NCBI GenBank assembly: GCA_948144175.1
Contig: CANXME010002428.1
Coordinates: 1-64,000, forward strand
DNA from: Closterium sp. NIES-65
Taxonomy: Eukaryota; Streptophyta; Zygnematophyceae; Desmidiales; Closteriaceae
Reading direction: 5' to 3'
DNA length: 64,000 bases
The translations under genes and the position numbers were made by a program. The notes beneath the pieces are model-generated. The model made no database searches. It saw only the letters and a program-made list of their open reading frames with translations, and had not been told where the DNA came from. Each line of letters begins with the position of its first letter. The first letter of the stretch is position 1. This document shows, piece by piece, positions 11,280 through 21,798 of this stretch.

Positions 11280-14200
11280 TTCTGGAGTGTCGACGTGGTC
11301 AGCTTCGGTGACGTGGCCCAATCCGGTGAGCAGCATGCAGTACTCGAATTTCCCCTTTGGTAGCTGCTTGGTGAGATAATCTGCTGCCATCTCGGTGGTC
11401 GGGCAGTAGTCCAGCTGGAGTTTTCCCTTCTCAATTTCGTCTTTCACGAAGAAGTATCGCAGTGCGATATGCTTGGTTCTGTTGGCGAAGCCATTCTTGT
11501 TCGCGATCCGTATCGCGGACTGGTTGTCGCAGAAAAGCGAGAAGCTGGGTACTTTCGCAATTTTCGCTTCTTCCAGCAGTTCGCGCAGGTACAGACCTTC
11601 CTTGGTAGCGGTGCAGAGAGCAATATACTCTGCTTCAGCAGATGATAGTGCGACGAGTTCCTGCTTACTTGATTGCCAGGAGATAGTTCCGACGGGCTCG
11701 AGACGGTAAATGTAGCCGGTGCGAGAGCGACGATCGACACGATCAGCAGCGTGATCAGCGTCGACGTAGCCGAGTAGTTTTAGGTCGGTCGTCGTGCTCT
11801 TGTGATACGTTAAGCCAACTGTTGGCGTCGAGATGAAGTAGAGAAAGGCACGGTTGAGTTCCTTGAGGTGACGTTGTTCTGGGCGCTTGAGGTAGGTCGC
11901 TAGCTGGCTGGCGCTGTAGGATAAGTCCGGTCGGCACGTTACGGCGGCAAAGAGTAGGCAGCCCAGTTTCTGTTGATATTCCTGGATTCCGGCAGACGGC
12001 AGTAGGTTGGTTTCTTCAGTTGGGTCGGGCGATAAGTGACTGTAGGGTGTTGCGACGTGCGTCGGTGTGAAGCAGAAGCGTTCGGCGATAGTGCTTGCGT
12101 ATTTTGAGGCGCTGGGATGAATGGCGTTGTCTTCGTCGAGAATGTTGAGCCCTAGGTACTGCGTGATGTTGGGTGAGACTGTGAGAGAGAGATCTGTCTG
12201 AAGCTCCTTTTCGAACCAAGTGACGATGGTGGTAGTTGACCCGATGTAAAGTAAATCGTCGACGTAGACGATTAGCAGGACATAGTCGTTGTCGTGAGTG
12301 AGGCGATACATGCCCTGGTCATGGGGCAGTTGGTTGAATCCGATGCGTTTAAGTCGTGCGTGCAGGTACTGCTGCCAGAGTCGCGGTGCCGGCTTAATTC
12401 CATATAGTGATTTAAGTAGTTGGCAGACAAGGGAAGGGTCGTCGACGAACCCGTGGGGCTGTTCGACGAAGATTTCAGCGTCGACTGGGGCGTACAGAAA
12501 AGCGTTGGCGACGTCGATTTGTCGGAGTGGGCGGCGACGTGAGGCGGCGATGGCAAGGAGTATACGCAGGGAAGTATGTCGACTGACTGGTGCAAAAGTT
12601 TCAGTGAAGTCGCGACCATACTCTTGGTCGAATCCGCGGACGACCCATCGAGCTTTAAATCGTTCGATGGTTCCGTCGGAGTTGGTTTTGATCCGGAATA
12701 CCCATTTTCCGGAGAGAATGGGTCTGTCTTGTGCGAGTGATGCAGGGACGACCTTCCAGGTGTTGCGGTCTGAAAGCGCTTTTAACTCCTTTTCCATGGC
12801 TTCGCGCCATTTTTCTTTGTGTTCCCCCCCCAGAGCCTGCTTGACAGAGCAAGGCTCTTCAGGTGGCGACGAAGGCCCGTGCACTGCAGCGACGAGTCCC
12901 AGGACTTGGAGTCCGCTCGGGGTGTGACGGTTTAGCAAGGGATCCTCGGGATAGACTGCTTCGTCTCCCGCTTCAGGATCAGGTGCGAATCCGGGGCCGT
13001 ATCGTTCAGAGATGTCGGTGTTGACGGGTTGGGGTGTTACGTAACCAGTGTCGGCGAAATGGTAGTAGACGTCGGCATTGTTGCTGTCGCGAGGATTTTC
13101 CTCGTCCATGGGGATTGGGACGGAGCAGTAGGGAAGGGGTCCAGCAGCTTCGGAGGCGCCGTCGACGTTTTCTTCTTCCCAGTCAGCAGCGTCGGAGGGT
13201 GAAGCGAAGGCTCGGGAACCAGAAAATCTGCCGGTGGGGTCAACGTGGCGTGCGATGTTGTCCAGGTAATGGTTGAGGGTGAGTCGCTCGTAGAAGATAA
13301 CGTCACGTGCTGCTACTGTTTCCTTTGTGTGGACGTCGAAGATTCGCCAGGCTTCGTAATGTTTTGCCAGCCCGAGGTGTAGACCCCACTGTGCACGTTG
13401 CGAAAATCTCCCTGCGCGTGCAGTGTGTGGGCGGTACTGTACCATACACCTAAAAACTCGTAACATTTTTTTGTTGCCCAGCTTCCCAGTCCACAACAGG
13501 TGCGGAGATGCGTTGTTGGGCAGTGAAGACGAGGACAGCAAGTTGTGCAGGAGGACAGCGTGGTCCATCGCTGCTGGCCATTCTGAGTTGGGCAGTCGAG
13601 TTCCACGTAGCAGCTTTCGCATGGTTGTCTGCAGGGTCCTGTTCATCCTTTCTGCACACCCTGCTGTTGGTGAGCGTAAGGAAGAGAGATGAGGCGTTTG
13701 ATGCCTCTTTCTGCCAAGAACTGTTTGAAGCAATGTGACTGGTATTCCATCGCGCCATCTGACTGAAAACTCTTCAGTTTTACTCCCGAGTTTCTTTCAG
13801 CGACAGGTAGCCAGGCTGTGAAGGCTTCTAGAGCCATGTCTCGTGACGGTAAGTTGACGTGCCAGACATATCGCGTTGCGGCGTCGATGAAGGTGATGAC
13901 GTAGTTCAGATCTTCACGTCCTTCAGTTCGAGGTATGTATAGTATGTCGCTGTAGACTTTCTCGAGTAGTTGATAAACGGGGGCGCTCGGATTGTGGTGT
14001 GACGGGAACGGTTGGTGAGGCAGATCTGCTTCCGGGCAGATGAAGCAGGTGCCGCGTGGTCGTTCGAGTTCACGTCCGTTGGGAAGAAGTAGGGCGTTCT
14101 TGTCTAACACTCCGGCTCGTATTGTGTTGTAAAGTGTTTTGTTTCCAGGATGTCCGAGACGTTGATGCCAGATGTCTTCGGAGGCGCTGTGACCGACGGA

Positions 14201-16430
14201 GCATTGATAGAAGTCTGCGTTGGCGAAGAAGGCGGCGTGTGTTGCTGCACTTCGATGAACGGCGCGTGGTACTGGTGTTAACTGTTGGGCGGCTGTCGGT
14301 GGCATGTCGATGATGAGAGGTGGTGGCGTGACGGAGGGACCGGGCTGTGGAGTTTCGGAAGGTTGTTCCGCGACGACGGTTGGTTCTTCAACTGCAGGTT
14401 CGGTGGTTGTTGGTGCTGTGACGGGTGCAGTTGTTGTTTCGATGACGAGTGCTGACTCAGGTGTTGTTGCCTGTGTTTGCAGGACGGCAAGCGCGTTGGT
14501 GCGTTCAGCTTCGGGAATGGTACGAGAGTACCAGAAGCCTTCAGGACTGAAGTTCGAGTCGAGGTCTGGCGGATGTGTCCAAGGTGCGAGAGCGACTATG
14601 CCGTCGCTGTCTGCGGTGCCTTTGTCGGGGACGAAATCGAGGACGAACACGTCATCTTGTTGGATTGCGCGGCCGATGAAGACCCCCCCTTTTCCGTGGT
14701 GAAGACGGATTTCCCGGGCGTCGGAGTCACACTCCAGGTGAATGCCTTTCGACATGAGTTGGCTGACGCTCAGTAAGTTGAAGCCGAGGTTGTCGACGAC
14801 GAGGACTTTGTTTAGTTGAAGGATAACGTTTGTTTCGTTTGACTGAAGCTCCACGACTCCTTGTTTGTTGGTGCGCAGGTTTTCGTTGTTGGCGACGGTG
14901 ATGATGACGTCTCGCGGAAGACGTCGTTCGCGCTGAAGAAATCGTGATGAAGAGCACATGTGATGACCGCAACAGCTGTCGAGGAACCATGTGTCTGGTC
15001 CGGTGGGTGCACTGTTCGCGATGGCGGCGTACGTTGGATTCACGTTAAGAGACGACGGTGGTGGTGACGGTTGCTCATCAGGACTGTAAGTCGGTGGTGA
15101 GTCGGTAATACACGAGTCGATGTTTGACTGTGTTGTTCGTGCCATGGCGACGATTCTTGATGTCTGTGCAGGTCCCGAAGTGGAAGTTGACGGTCGCGTT
15201 GAAGTAGTCGTTGAGGCGGTAGCGGGTCGTTGTTGAGTTGACGCGATGTGGGGAGGCGCGGGTCGCAGAGGACGAGAGAATGGTGCTGGTTGTCGTTGTT
15301 GCTGAGGGCAGTTGAAGCGTGTGTGTCCTGAAGTTCGACACAGATGACAATAAGGAGGTACGTGTCCTCGATTTTGGTAACGTGGCTGTCGTCGGTTGGT
15401 GTAAAGAACGACTGGTTGATGATGCCTTTTGTTGTTGCGTTCTTCGAACAGGTCCATTTCCTGCTGCTCGGCGTGAAGTTCGGCGCAAAGATGCATTTCG
15501 GAGAGTCGACCGTGAGCGCGAAGAAGTGAACGGGTGGTGCGCCATTGAGGTCCAAGGCCGGCAAGAACGACGGTTACGAAGGCTTCTTCAGATAAGTTTC
15601 CTCCACAGCGAATAAGTCTGTCGCGTAGTCCTTGACAGCGACTGATGTAAGGCATGGCCTTTTCTCCAGGTTGCATTTGAACTGTTGTCAGTTGTGCCAT
15701 GAGTCGGCTTTGTGTAACGCTGTCGGATGCTTGATGAATGCTTCGCAGATGTTGATAGGCGAGTTCCGCAGAGTTTGCGTAGTTCCGGTAGGCGCGGATG
15801 CTTTGTTGTTCGTTCGGCGACAGGTTTCGAAGAAGAACGGTGTAAGCCATCAGGGAGTGATACGTATGATTTTCTTTGTCTTTGTCTTCGCCGTTGTGTG
15901 GATATGGCCAGGTACCGTTGAAGAATCCAAGAAGATTCGCGCCTTCCATCAGGAGTTCAAACTCGAAGCTCCAAGAGTAGAAGTCCTTCCCGTTGAATGG
16001 TGTGGATGTGTGCAGTCGCAGGATGTTGTTGAACTATGCTTGTACTTGCAGGACTTCTTCGGTGTCTCGTTTGATGGCGGGAAGAGGGGTCGCTGGATGG
16101 CGAGGCGGCATGAACGTGAAGGAACCAGGTGAGACCGAATTTGGTGTTTGTTGATTATGTCGTCCGAACGATGAGTTGTCAATACTCATTGGTGCCGCTC
16201 CGTTGTTTACGCTGTTGCTGTTTGCAGGTTGTGAGGACTGCTGCTGCGACATGAAGTTGAAGAACTCCTCCATATAGCTTGGGTTGAAGATTGTTGGCGG
16301 CGCTACTGGCGCTTGAGTAGAACGTTCCGTCGCTTCCGGCGTTAATCCGGGCGTTGTTCCTCCTTCGGTCTGCAACTCGGAGACGGGGGGGTAGAGTAGA
16401 TCCCGTAGATGATCTTCTTTCTTTGCCACT
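11280..16430 (-). pseudogene. gag-pol region of copia 10866-16946
   Basis: Parts seen on the minus strand: gag (about 16430-15300) with a CCHC knuckle of CX2CX4HX4C spacing at 15308-15349; protease region near 14980; GAG-pre-integrase with HQRLGHPG (about 14195-14030); integrase (about 13950-13200) with ERMNRTLQ; RT (about 12750-12000) with RWVVRGFDQ and the YVDDLLYI catalytic box near 12270; RNase H (about 11760-11300) with ADHAADR and TKHIALRYFFVKDEI. This order defines Ty1/copia. Fossil with about two breaks, otherwise well preserved, in line with its almost identical LTRs. Confidence 0.9.
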
Positions 16431-16543
16431 TGCCATGTCTTGTCTTTCTTGAATGAAGATTGAACTTCTTGGTTGCTTGCAGATCGGTAGCCTGGAAGAG
16501 GCTTAGTGACGAGAGCCTTTGTTCTCTGACTGCTCTCATACCA

Positions 16544-16946
16544 TGTTGGGCTGAGGATTTCAGCCTTAGGATCTTTGCAGAGAATAGGCTAGTAGGTGCT
16601 AGAGTAGCACAGCGGAAGTCCTTTGAGTGAATGTACTTGTGCTGGTATGTGAGAACAAGTAATTGATTAAAGCAAAGAGCATACAAGAATATATAGGAAA
16701 GATAGATTACAGGAAGCGGTTATGTTTATCGAGACGCGTAACGCTTCGACTATCGAGGTGGTTACTGTTCACTCAAGCGTCGCTTGCTGTTACGTAACCT
16801 CCAGGCGGTTATAGCTCGCAACCTCCAGTTGCGGTTTGATGTGGTACGCGCCTTTTTCGACTTCATACCCCTTTTGTTGTGCTTCAGTATCGGGTGAGGT
16901 TCGATACTACAGAAACGCACTAAGTCATGCGTTTATATTCCCAACA
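16544..16946 (-). repeat. 5' LTR, 403 bp
   Basis: Partner of 10866-11268; followed by CAATG. Confidence 0.95.
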
Positions 16947-17174
16947 CAATGTGGCAGCTAACCCACGAGACTAACGTTATCGCCCAGTCCTCGGTTTTGC
17001 GCACCCAACCAACAATCTACCACCGCGTCAAACATGTACATTTTGTTCTCAACCTTTTGTGCTCTAAAAAAAATATACATTATGTAACGACCCGGGTGCA
17101 ATGTAGCTTTTTCCGATGACAAGACCCCCCCCCCCCCCCTTTTTTTTGTGTACGGTAGTTATCATAGCACCCTA

Positions 17175-17202
17175 GGGTGGTATGTCCGGGGTAATACGGT
17201 AC
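17175..17202 (-). repeat. Terminal inverted repeat, right
   Basis: Perfect inverted partner of 10188-10215; on the plus strand it begins GGGTGGTATGTCCGGGG. Confidence 0.65.
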
Positions 17203-17375
17203 GACTCTCATTTAGACACTCCGACGTGTACCCTTCGCCTTACTGGTCAACAAATTGTCCTCTCGACAAGTAGAACGAACACACTTTCAAAATCAGGGGA
17301 ATCTATAAAAAGCGGCCCATAGCAAGGACAATCAGGGCATTTTATCCTTCAATTTTGTGGACTGGTCGGGGGTAC
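17203..17375. other. Short spacer
   Basis: No gene seen. It contains CAATCAGGGC near 17328, a phrase also found near 10826 and 19936. Confidence 0.4.
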
Positions 17376-17580
17376 AGGCAGGTGGGTGGAGGCAGGTGGG
17401 TGGAGGCAGGTGGGTGGAGGCAGGTGGGTGGAGGCAGGTGGGTGGAGGCAGGTGGGTGGAGGCAGGTGGGTGGAGGCAGGTGGGTGGAGGCAGGTGGGTG
17501 GAGGCAGGTGGGTGGAGGCAGGTGGGTGGAGGCAGGTGGGTGGAGGCAGGTGGGTGGAGGCAGGTGGTTGGAGGTAAGTG
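17376..17580 (+). repeat. 14-bp minisatellite, about 14 copies
   Basis: Nearly perfect tandem units of GGCAGGTGGGTGGA, beginning just after GTACAGGC and decaying at the right end (GGTTGGAGGTAAGTGG). Long frames across it on either strand are artefacts. It ends about 40 bp past the stop codon of the DXO-like gene, so it may lie in that gene's 3' UTR. Confidence 0.9.
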
Positions 17581-17617
17581 GGTGCTCATCATGTGATGCC
17601 CATGTGACCACGTGGCA

Positions 17618-19409
17618 TTAAGTGATGCCCATGGCGGCCAGCTCCTGGCAGTGCTTCTCAATGAACGCGGGGCAGCCATCAGCAGCAGCCAGTTCCAGCC
17701 GGCTCTGCCCCGGCACGAACCGCAGCACATAGTCGCCGCCCTCCTGGGCGCTGCCGTACAGCCATGTCAGCACCTGGTCCGTGAACGTCAGCACCGACCC
17801 CGCTTCCCAGTAGTCCTTGCCCTTCACGCGCCTCGTGACCTCCCCCAGGCTCCACCGCTCCACCTTCACCAGGCGCCCCCGCGTGTCCCGGAAGCCCACC
17901 ACGATGGCGCCCACGCCGCCCACGAACGACTGGATCCACCACCGCAGCAGCTTGTCGCGCTCAAACCGCTCGCGCTGCCCCTCGCTCTCCGGCAGCAGGC
18001 TGGTCTTGAGCTCCACGAAGATCCTCTCGGGCCTGGGCGCCGCGTTGTTGGGCTGTGGCACGTTCACCCACTCGTAGCAGTCCATCTCCGCCCCCATCAG
18101 CACGCGATGCGCTCCCAGCTTCGTCTTCATCACCGCGCAGAACTCCTCGTTAGCGTCTATCACTGTGCTCTCCTCCCCTCCACCTTCCCCCAGGCCAGTT
18201 TTCCTTGGCTCCGTCGCAGCGTGCTCGAACGCGTACCCGTAGAACTCAAAGCGGCGCTGCTGCTCCGACTTGTGCTGCTGCTCGCCCGGCGGCCTGTGCA
18301 CGTGCAGGTACACGGACCCCAGGCGCTTGTGCACGCCCATCTGCCACGCGTCGTGGCGGTTGTAGCACACGCCCATGAGCTTGTTGAGGTTGTTGCGGAA
18401 CGTCACGAAGTGCAGCCGGTCCGGCGCCATGCCGGGCTGCAGCGCTGCCACCTGCTTCTTCAGCACCCACCGCATGCCCACCAGCACATCCGCAAACCCA
18501 CTCTCGCCCTCACCACCACCACCTCCGCCACCGCCACTGCCACTGCCACTGCCACTGCCAGCCCCATCACCACCCGCGTCGCCCTCCTCCCCCTTTCCGC
18601 CGCCTCCCTCGTGCGCCTCTCCACCATCCCGCTTCTCCACAAACCCCTCGAACCCCTCGTTCAGGTCCACCGCCCCCCACCCGCCCGGCCCCTCCTTGCC
18701 GAGAATGGCGGGGCGCAGGCGGCGCAAGCAGCGCTCGTCGCTCCACACGGAGCCGTCCGCCAGGCGGCTGAAGCCCCACAGCGCCGTGGGCTTCTGCAGC
18801 GTCGGCAGCTTCGCCGCCTTGAGCGCCGCGTCGTGGTGCCCACACGCGCCCAGCACGGCCACCGACACCACGTGGGGCAGGCTGCACGGCACCACCTGGA
18901 ACGCCGGCCCCACGTGCTGCCGCGCCCCCCCCATGTGCGCGCCCCCCATTGCCCCCATTCCCCTCCCGAACCTTCCGCCCCCCCGCCCTCCCCCATGTCC
19001 CCCCCCCTCTAGGTCCGCCCAGGCCAGCCCCCCGCCCGAAGTCGTCTCCCCAGCCTCTCCCCCCTCCGCCGCCTCCCCACCGCCCGCCTCCCCCATGTCC
19101 GCCACCTCTTCCCCCGTAGTCCCCTCCGCCGGCCCAGTGCCGCCCCCTCCCGCCATACCCCTGCCCGCGATCCTCCCACTCGCTTCCGCCTCTGCCCCAC
19201 CGCCCGCGCCCGCCTCTCCCCCGCCTGCCGAAGCCCCCGCCTGCACTCCCGTATGCTCCCCCCTGGTTTCCGCGTTCATGCGCGGAATAATCGGGAGGAG
19301 GAGGGGAGGGGATTTCCGCGGGTGTGATGGCGCTGAAGGGCGTCGTGCGCGCGTACTCGTCGTTGTCGGGCCCGAATAGATCTTCGCACGCCGGCGGTGA
19401 CGGCGGCAT
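17618..19409 (-). CDS. DXO1: DXO/Rai1-family decapping exonuclease homologue
   Basis: DXO/Rai1 enzymes remove incomplete or non-canonical (including NAD) 5' caps from RNA and often degrade the body 5' to 3', needing divalent metal. The C-terminal 260 residues fit the family. Numbering from the Met at 19279: Arg295 in TFRNNLNKL, Glu352 in GYAFEH, Glu398 and Asp400 in GAEMDC, Glu423 and Lys425 in VELKT, Gln450 in WWIQSF. All expected catalytic positions are present. Upstream is a long Gly/Arg-rich region, as in plant DXO1, whose N-terminal extension is known to bind the cap methyltransferase RNMT1. A second frame starting at 19409 (MPPSPPACEDLFGPDNDEY) reads through RGG repeats and meets the first across a run of nine G (18999-19007); one G fewer would make it continuous. 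That may be an assembly error, a recent frameshift or a splice effect. If not, the Met at 19279 is the start. Gene symbol is by family analogy. Confidence 0.85.
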
Positions 19410-20003
19410 CAGGAGCAGCGGAATATGTGAGGAAAGGCGAGGCCGTGATGGGGCGAGCGACGAGCGACGATCGCGCGATGGTGGCTCCCCTCGACAGCGA
19501 GCGTCGGGCTGCGGTTCTCGGGGGGGAGGGGGGGTGGGGGGGCGAGGAGGGAATCCCGGCTGTCGGCGGCGGCAGGCAGCGACTCACGACGGGCGGCGAA
19601 TGGCGAACGGCGAGGTAGGAGCGGAGGACAGGAAGCAGCGAGGTGCGGAGCGGCAGCCGAACTAGCTGCGGCGCCAGGGGAAGAAACGGCGGCAGCAGAG
19701 GCCCGGGCGGTGGCTGAAGGAAATGAAATGTGGGGCTAAAGCGCGGCCGAGAGCGGAGGCGGTTAGCGATCGTGTGAGGCGAGGCAAGTCCACGAGGGGA
19801 ATCGGCATGGTGCGTCGTTTTATTTCTTTAACTGAGAAGGCCGTATTGAGTGAAGGGGCCGTGCCTGCGTAATGTGGCTGGACGGTATGACAGCTGGTGG
19901 GGTGTAACATTATTCTGAGTTGTTGTTACGGGTGCAATCAGGGCCTCATATATCAGGAAAAAAACCCTGAAATTCCTGATTTTGGCAGTCCTTTTTTTAC
20001 CTA
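19410..20003. other. Upstream flank of the DXO-like gene, unassigned
   Basis: GC-rich to about 19790, probably promoter and 5' UTR of the minus-strand gene; no core promoter motif is convincing. From about 19920 it becomes AT-rich and enters the 31-bp repeat region. GGGTGCAATCAGGGCC lies at about 19930 and GGGTGCAATGA at about 20554. Confidence 0.4.
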
Positions 20004-20512
20004 CCCTGAAAAGTCAGTGTTGAGATTTTTTAGGGACTGATCTTTCAGCCTTTTTTGTTAGGCCACACTGAAATTTCAGACTTTTTTCCCCTAGGACACT
20101 GATGCCACAACGTTGTAACGAAAACAACACTGAAACGATTCTTACCTGTGCCATGTGGATTTGACATCAATTACAGGGAATCTCAGATTCCCGAGGTGTA
20201 AGCACCCTGTGGCGAGGCCAACCTGTGAAATTCTGCCTCTGGTTCACGTTCAGAGGTGTCTTGTTGGCGCGGCGCCTCACACCATTGGGCCGTTTCGCTG
20301 CAGCAGTCAGTCTTGGCCAATCCGAACGTGGCCACCATGTGGTGCTAGAGGGCTGCCAAGGATCCTGCCCCGTTGCCATCACATGCGACGCGTTAGTGAC
20401 AGCCTTTTTACTAGTGCTACACTGATGCATCAGACTTTTTACAAACGCAACACTGACATTTCAGGCTTTTTTTTTTTGGAACACTGTCAATCAGAGTTTA
20501 CACACAGGGGGG
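20004..20512 (+). repeat. 31-bp tandem repeat arrays with internal palindrome
   Basis: Two short arrays, 20004-20127 and 20389-20512, with period exactly 31 (starts 20004, 20035, 20066, 20097; 20389, 20420, 20451, 20482). The unit is roughly CACTGA-N4-TCAG-N-C followed by a T run; the CTGA...TCAG halves form a small palindrome. Between the arrays about 260 bp are unique. This may be a small non-autonomous element or a local satellite. Confidence 0.7.
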
Positions 20513-20565
20513 CCCTGATGGGTTGACAACCCTAAAAGTGAATCTGAGGGCCTGGGTGCAATGAG

Positions 20566-20609
20566 TGTAAGGATTTACAAATCCTGAATGAGGCACTCGT
20601 AAGCGAGGC
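20566..20609 (+). repeat. 5' LTR of LARD-like element, first part
   Basis: Starts TGTAAGG after ATGAG. Interrupted after GAGGC by the copia at 20610 and resumed at 28099. Confidence 0.9.
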
Positions 20610-20740
20610 TGTCAGATTATTATAGCTGATGCATGTTTGTAGGCTATAGTGGGGTAGCACATATGGGGTACAGTTTGCTAGGGTTGTATTTGTACCCAAC
20701 TCTGACTTAGTCAATTCATTCCTGTTCAGTTAGTTTCACA
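20610..20740 (+). repeat. 5' LTR, 131 bp
   Basis: TGTCAGATTATTATAGC at the start, AGTTTCACA at the end; identical to 27963-28093. Confidence 0.95.
20665..20697 (+). promoter_or_regulatory. Predicted RNA hairpin in LTR
   Basis: GGGTACA (20666-20672) can pair with TGTACCC (20691-20697) around an 18-base loop. The same pair, perfect or with wobble changes, occurs in the LTRs at 8927, 31306, 35860, 36040, 53572 and 61574. Role unknown; plausible in the transcribed repeat (R) region. Confidence 0.5.
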
Positions 20741-21069
20741 TGGTATAGAGCGGGTCCCTCCTAAGGACCGTTCTTTGGGCCCACCCACGATTTTTTTTTT
20801 TTTTTTTTTTTTCCTGCCCGGAGCGCGCCCTATTCTCCCCGAGGAGCGCTCCCCCTAGTGCGCGTCGAGCTGCCCTTGTGGCGCCCCGAGAGTCGCGCGC
20901 GCGACTCAATTTTTTTTTTTCGCGCGCGCGGTTCAGGCCCCACTTCGCGCGGCCCTTACAGCCGCGCCGCGCCGCCCTCTCGGCTCTGCCGCGCCGCGCC
21001 GCCCTCAAGACGGCCGCGCGGCCTCTTCGTCGCTGCAGCAGGCCCCCCCCCGCTGCACCTCTGTCGGCC

Positions 21070-21760
21070 CCGCAGCCGCCTTACCTGACGGCCGCCGCCT
21101 CACCTGACGGCCCGCCGCCTCGACTTCTGGCCCGCCACCTCACCAGACGGCCCCCCCGCCTCACCTGACGGCCCACCGTCTCACCTGCTGGCCCGCCACC
21201 TTACCTGACGGCCCCGCCGCCTCACCTGACGGCCCGCCGCCACCTTACCTGACGGCCCCGCCGCCTCACCTGACGGCCCGCCGCCTCACCTACTGGCCCG
21301 CCACCTAACCTGACGGCCCCGCCGCCTCACCTGACGGCCCGCCGCCTAACCTGCTGGCCCGCCACCTCACCTGACGGCCCGCCGCCTCACCCGCTGGCCC
21401 GCCACCTGACCTGACGGCCCCGCCGCCTCACCTGCTGGCCCGCCACCTGACCTGACGGCCCCGCCGCCTCACCTGACGGCTCGCCACCTCGCCTGCTGGC
21501 CCGCCACCTGACGGCTCCGCCGTCCCCTGTCCCGGCCCCGCAGCTGCACCCTGACGGCCCCGCCGAGCCGCCCAGCAGCAGCCGAGCCGCCCAGCCGCAG
21601 CCGAGCCGCCCAGCAGCAGCCGAGCCGCCCAGCAGCAGCCGAACCGCCCAGCAGCAGCCGAGCCGCCCAGCAGCAGCCGAGCCGCCCGGTACCCGAGACG
21701 CCCGAGCCGCCCGAGCCGCCCGAGCCGCCCGAGCAGCCCGAGCCGCCTGCTGCTGACCTA
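21070..21760 (+). repeat. GC-rich tandem repeats in copia leader
   Basis: About 20-21-bp units around CACCTGACGGCCCGCCGCCT (21080-21520), then units around GCCGAGCCGCCCAGCAGCA (21560-21740). They sit between primer site and gag, like the arrays in the other copias. Confidence 0.85.
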
Positions 21761-21798
21761 CCCGACTCTCCCATCCCGGTGAGACTTTCAGCTGCTGC

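Larger units (their letters stand above)
10866..16946 (-). mobile_element. Full-length Ty1/copia element, young
   Basis: Two 403-bp LTRs (10866-11268, 16544-16946) that differ at only one base, flanked by the 5-bp duplication CAATG (10861-10865 and 16947-16951). On the minus strand the 5' LTR is followed by a primer site (TGGTATGAGAGC) and the 3' LTR is preceded by a polypurine tract (GAAGGGGAG). Coding order is gag, protease, integrase, RT, RNase H, as in copia. It looks nearly whole, with about two breaks. Its longer LTRs, lower GC, canonical zinc knuckle and different RT (YVDDLLYI) set it apart from the short-LTR copias elsewhere in the window. The near-identical LTRs mean a recent insertion. 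Confidence 0.95.
10188..17202. mobile_element. DNA-transposon-like element with 28-bp perfect inverted ends, hosting a copia
   Basis: The 28 bases at 10188-10215 (beginning GTACCGTATTACCCCGG) are the exact reverse complement of 17175-17202. Removing the nested copia (10866-16946) and one CAATG leaves about 930 bp without a recognisable transposase, so this would be a non-autonomous, MITE-like element. Inside the ends lie further related GC runs: ATAGCACCC occurs next to both ends (near 10300 and 17165). No clear target-site duplication is visible outside the ends, so superfamily and true limits are open. Alternatively the two motifs are copies of a dispersed repeat in opposite orientation. 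Confidence 0.5.

Noticed and set aside
17342-17730. Pro/Thr/His repeat protein on the minus strand
   Set aside because: Produced by the 14-bp minisatellite; also open in other frames.
18375-19379. 334-codon plus-strand Pro-rich frame
   Set aside because: Antisense shadow of the Gly-rich part of the DXO-like gene.
17376-20512. Possible CRISPR-like arrays (14-bp and 31-bp repeats)
   Set aside because: Pure tandem repeats without unique spacers, in a eukaryotic context, with no cas genes.
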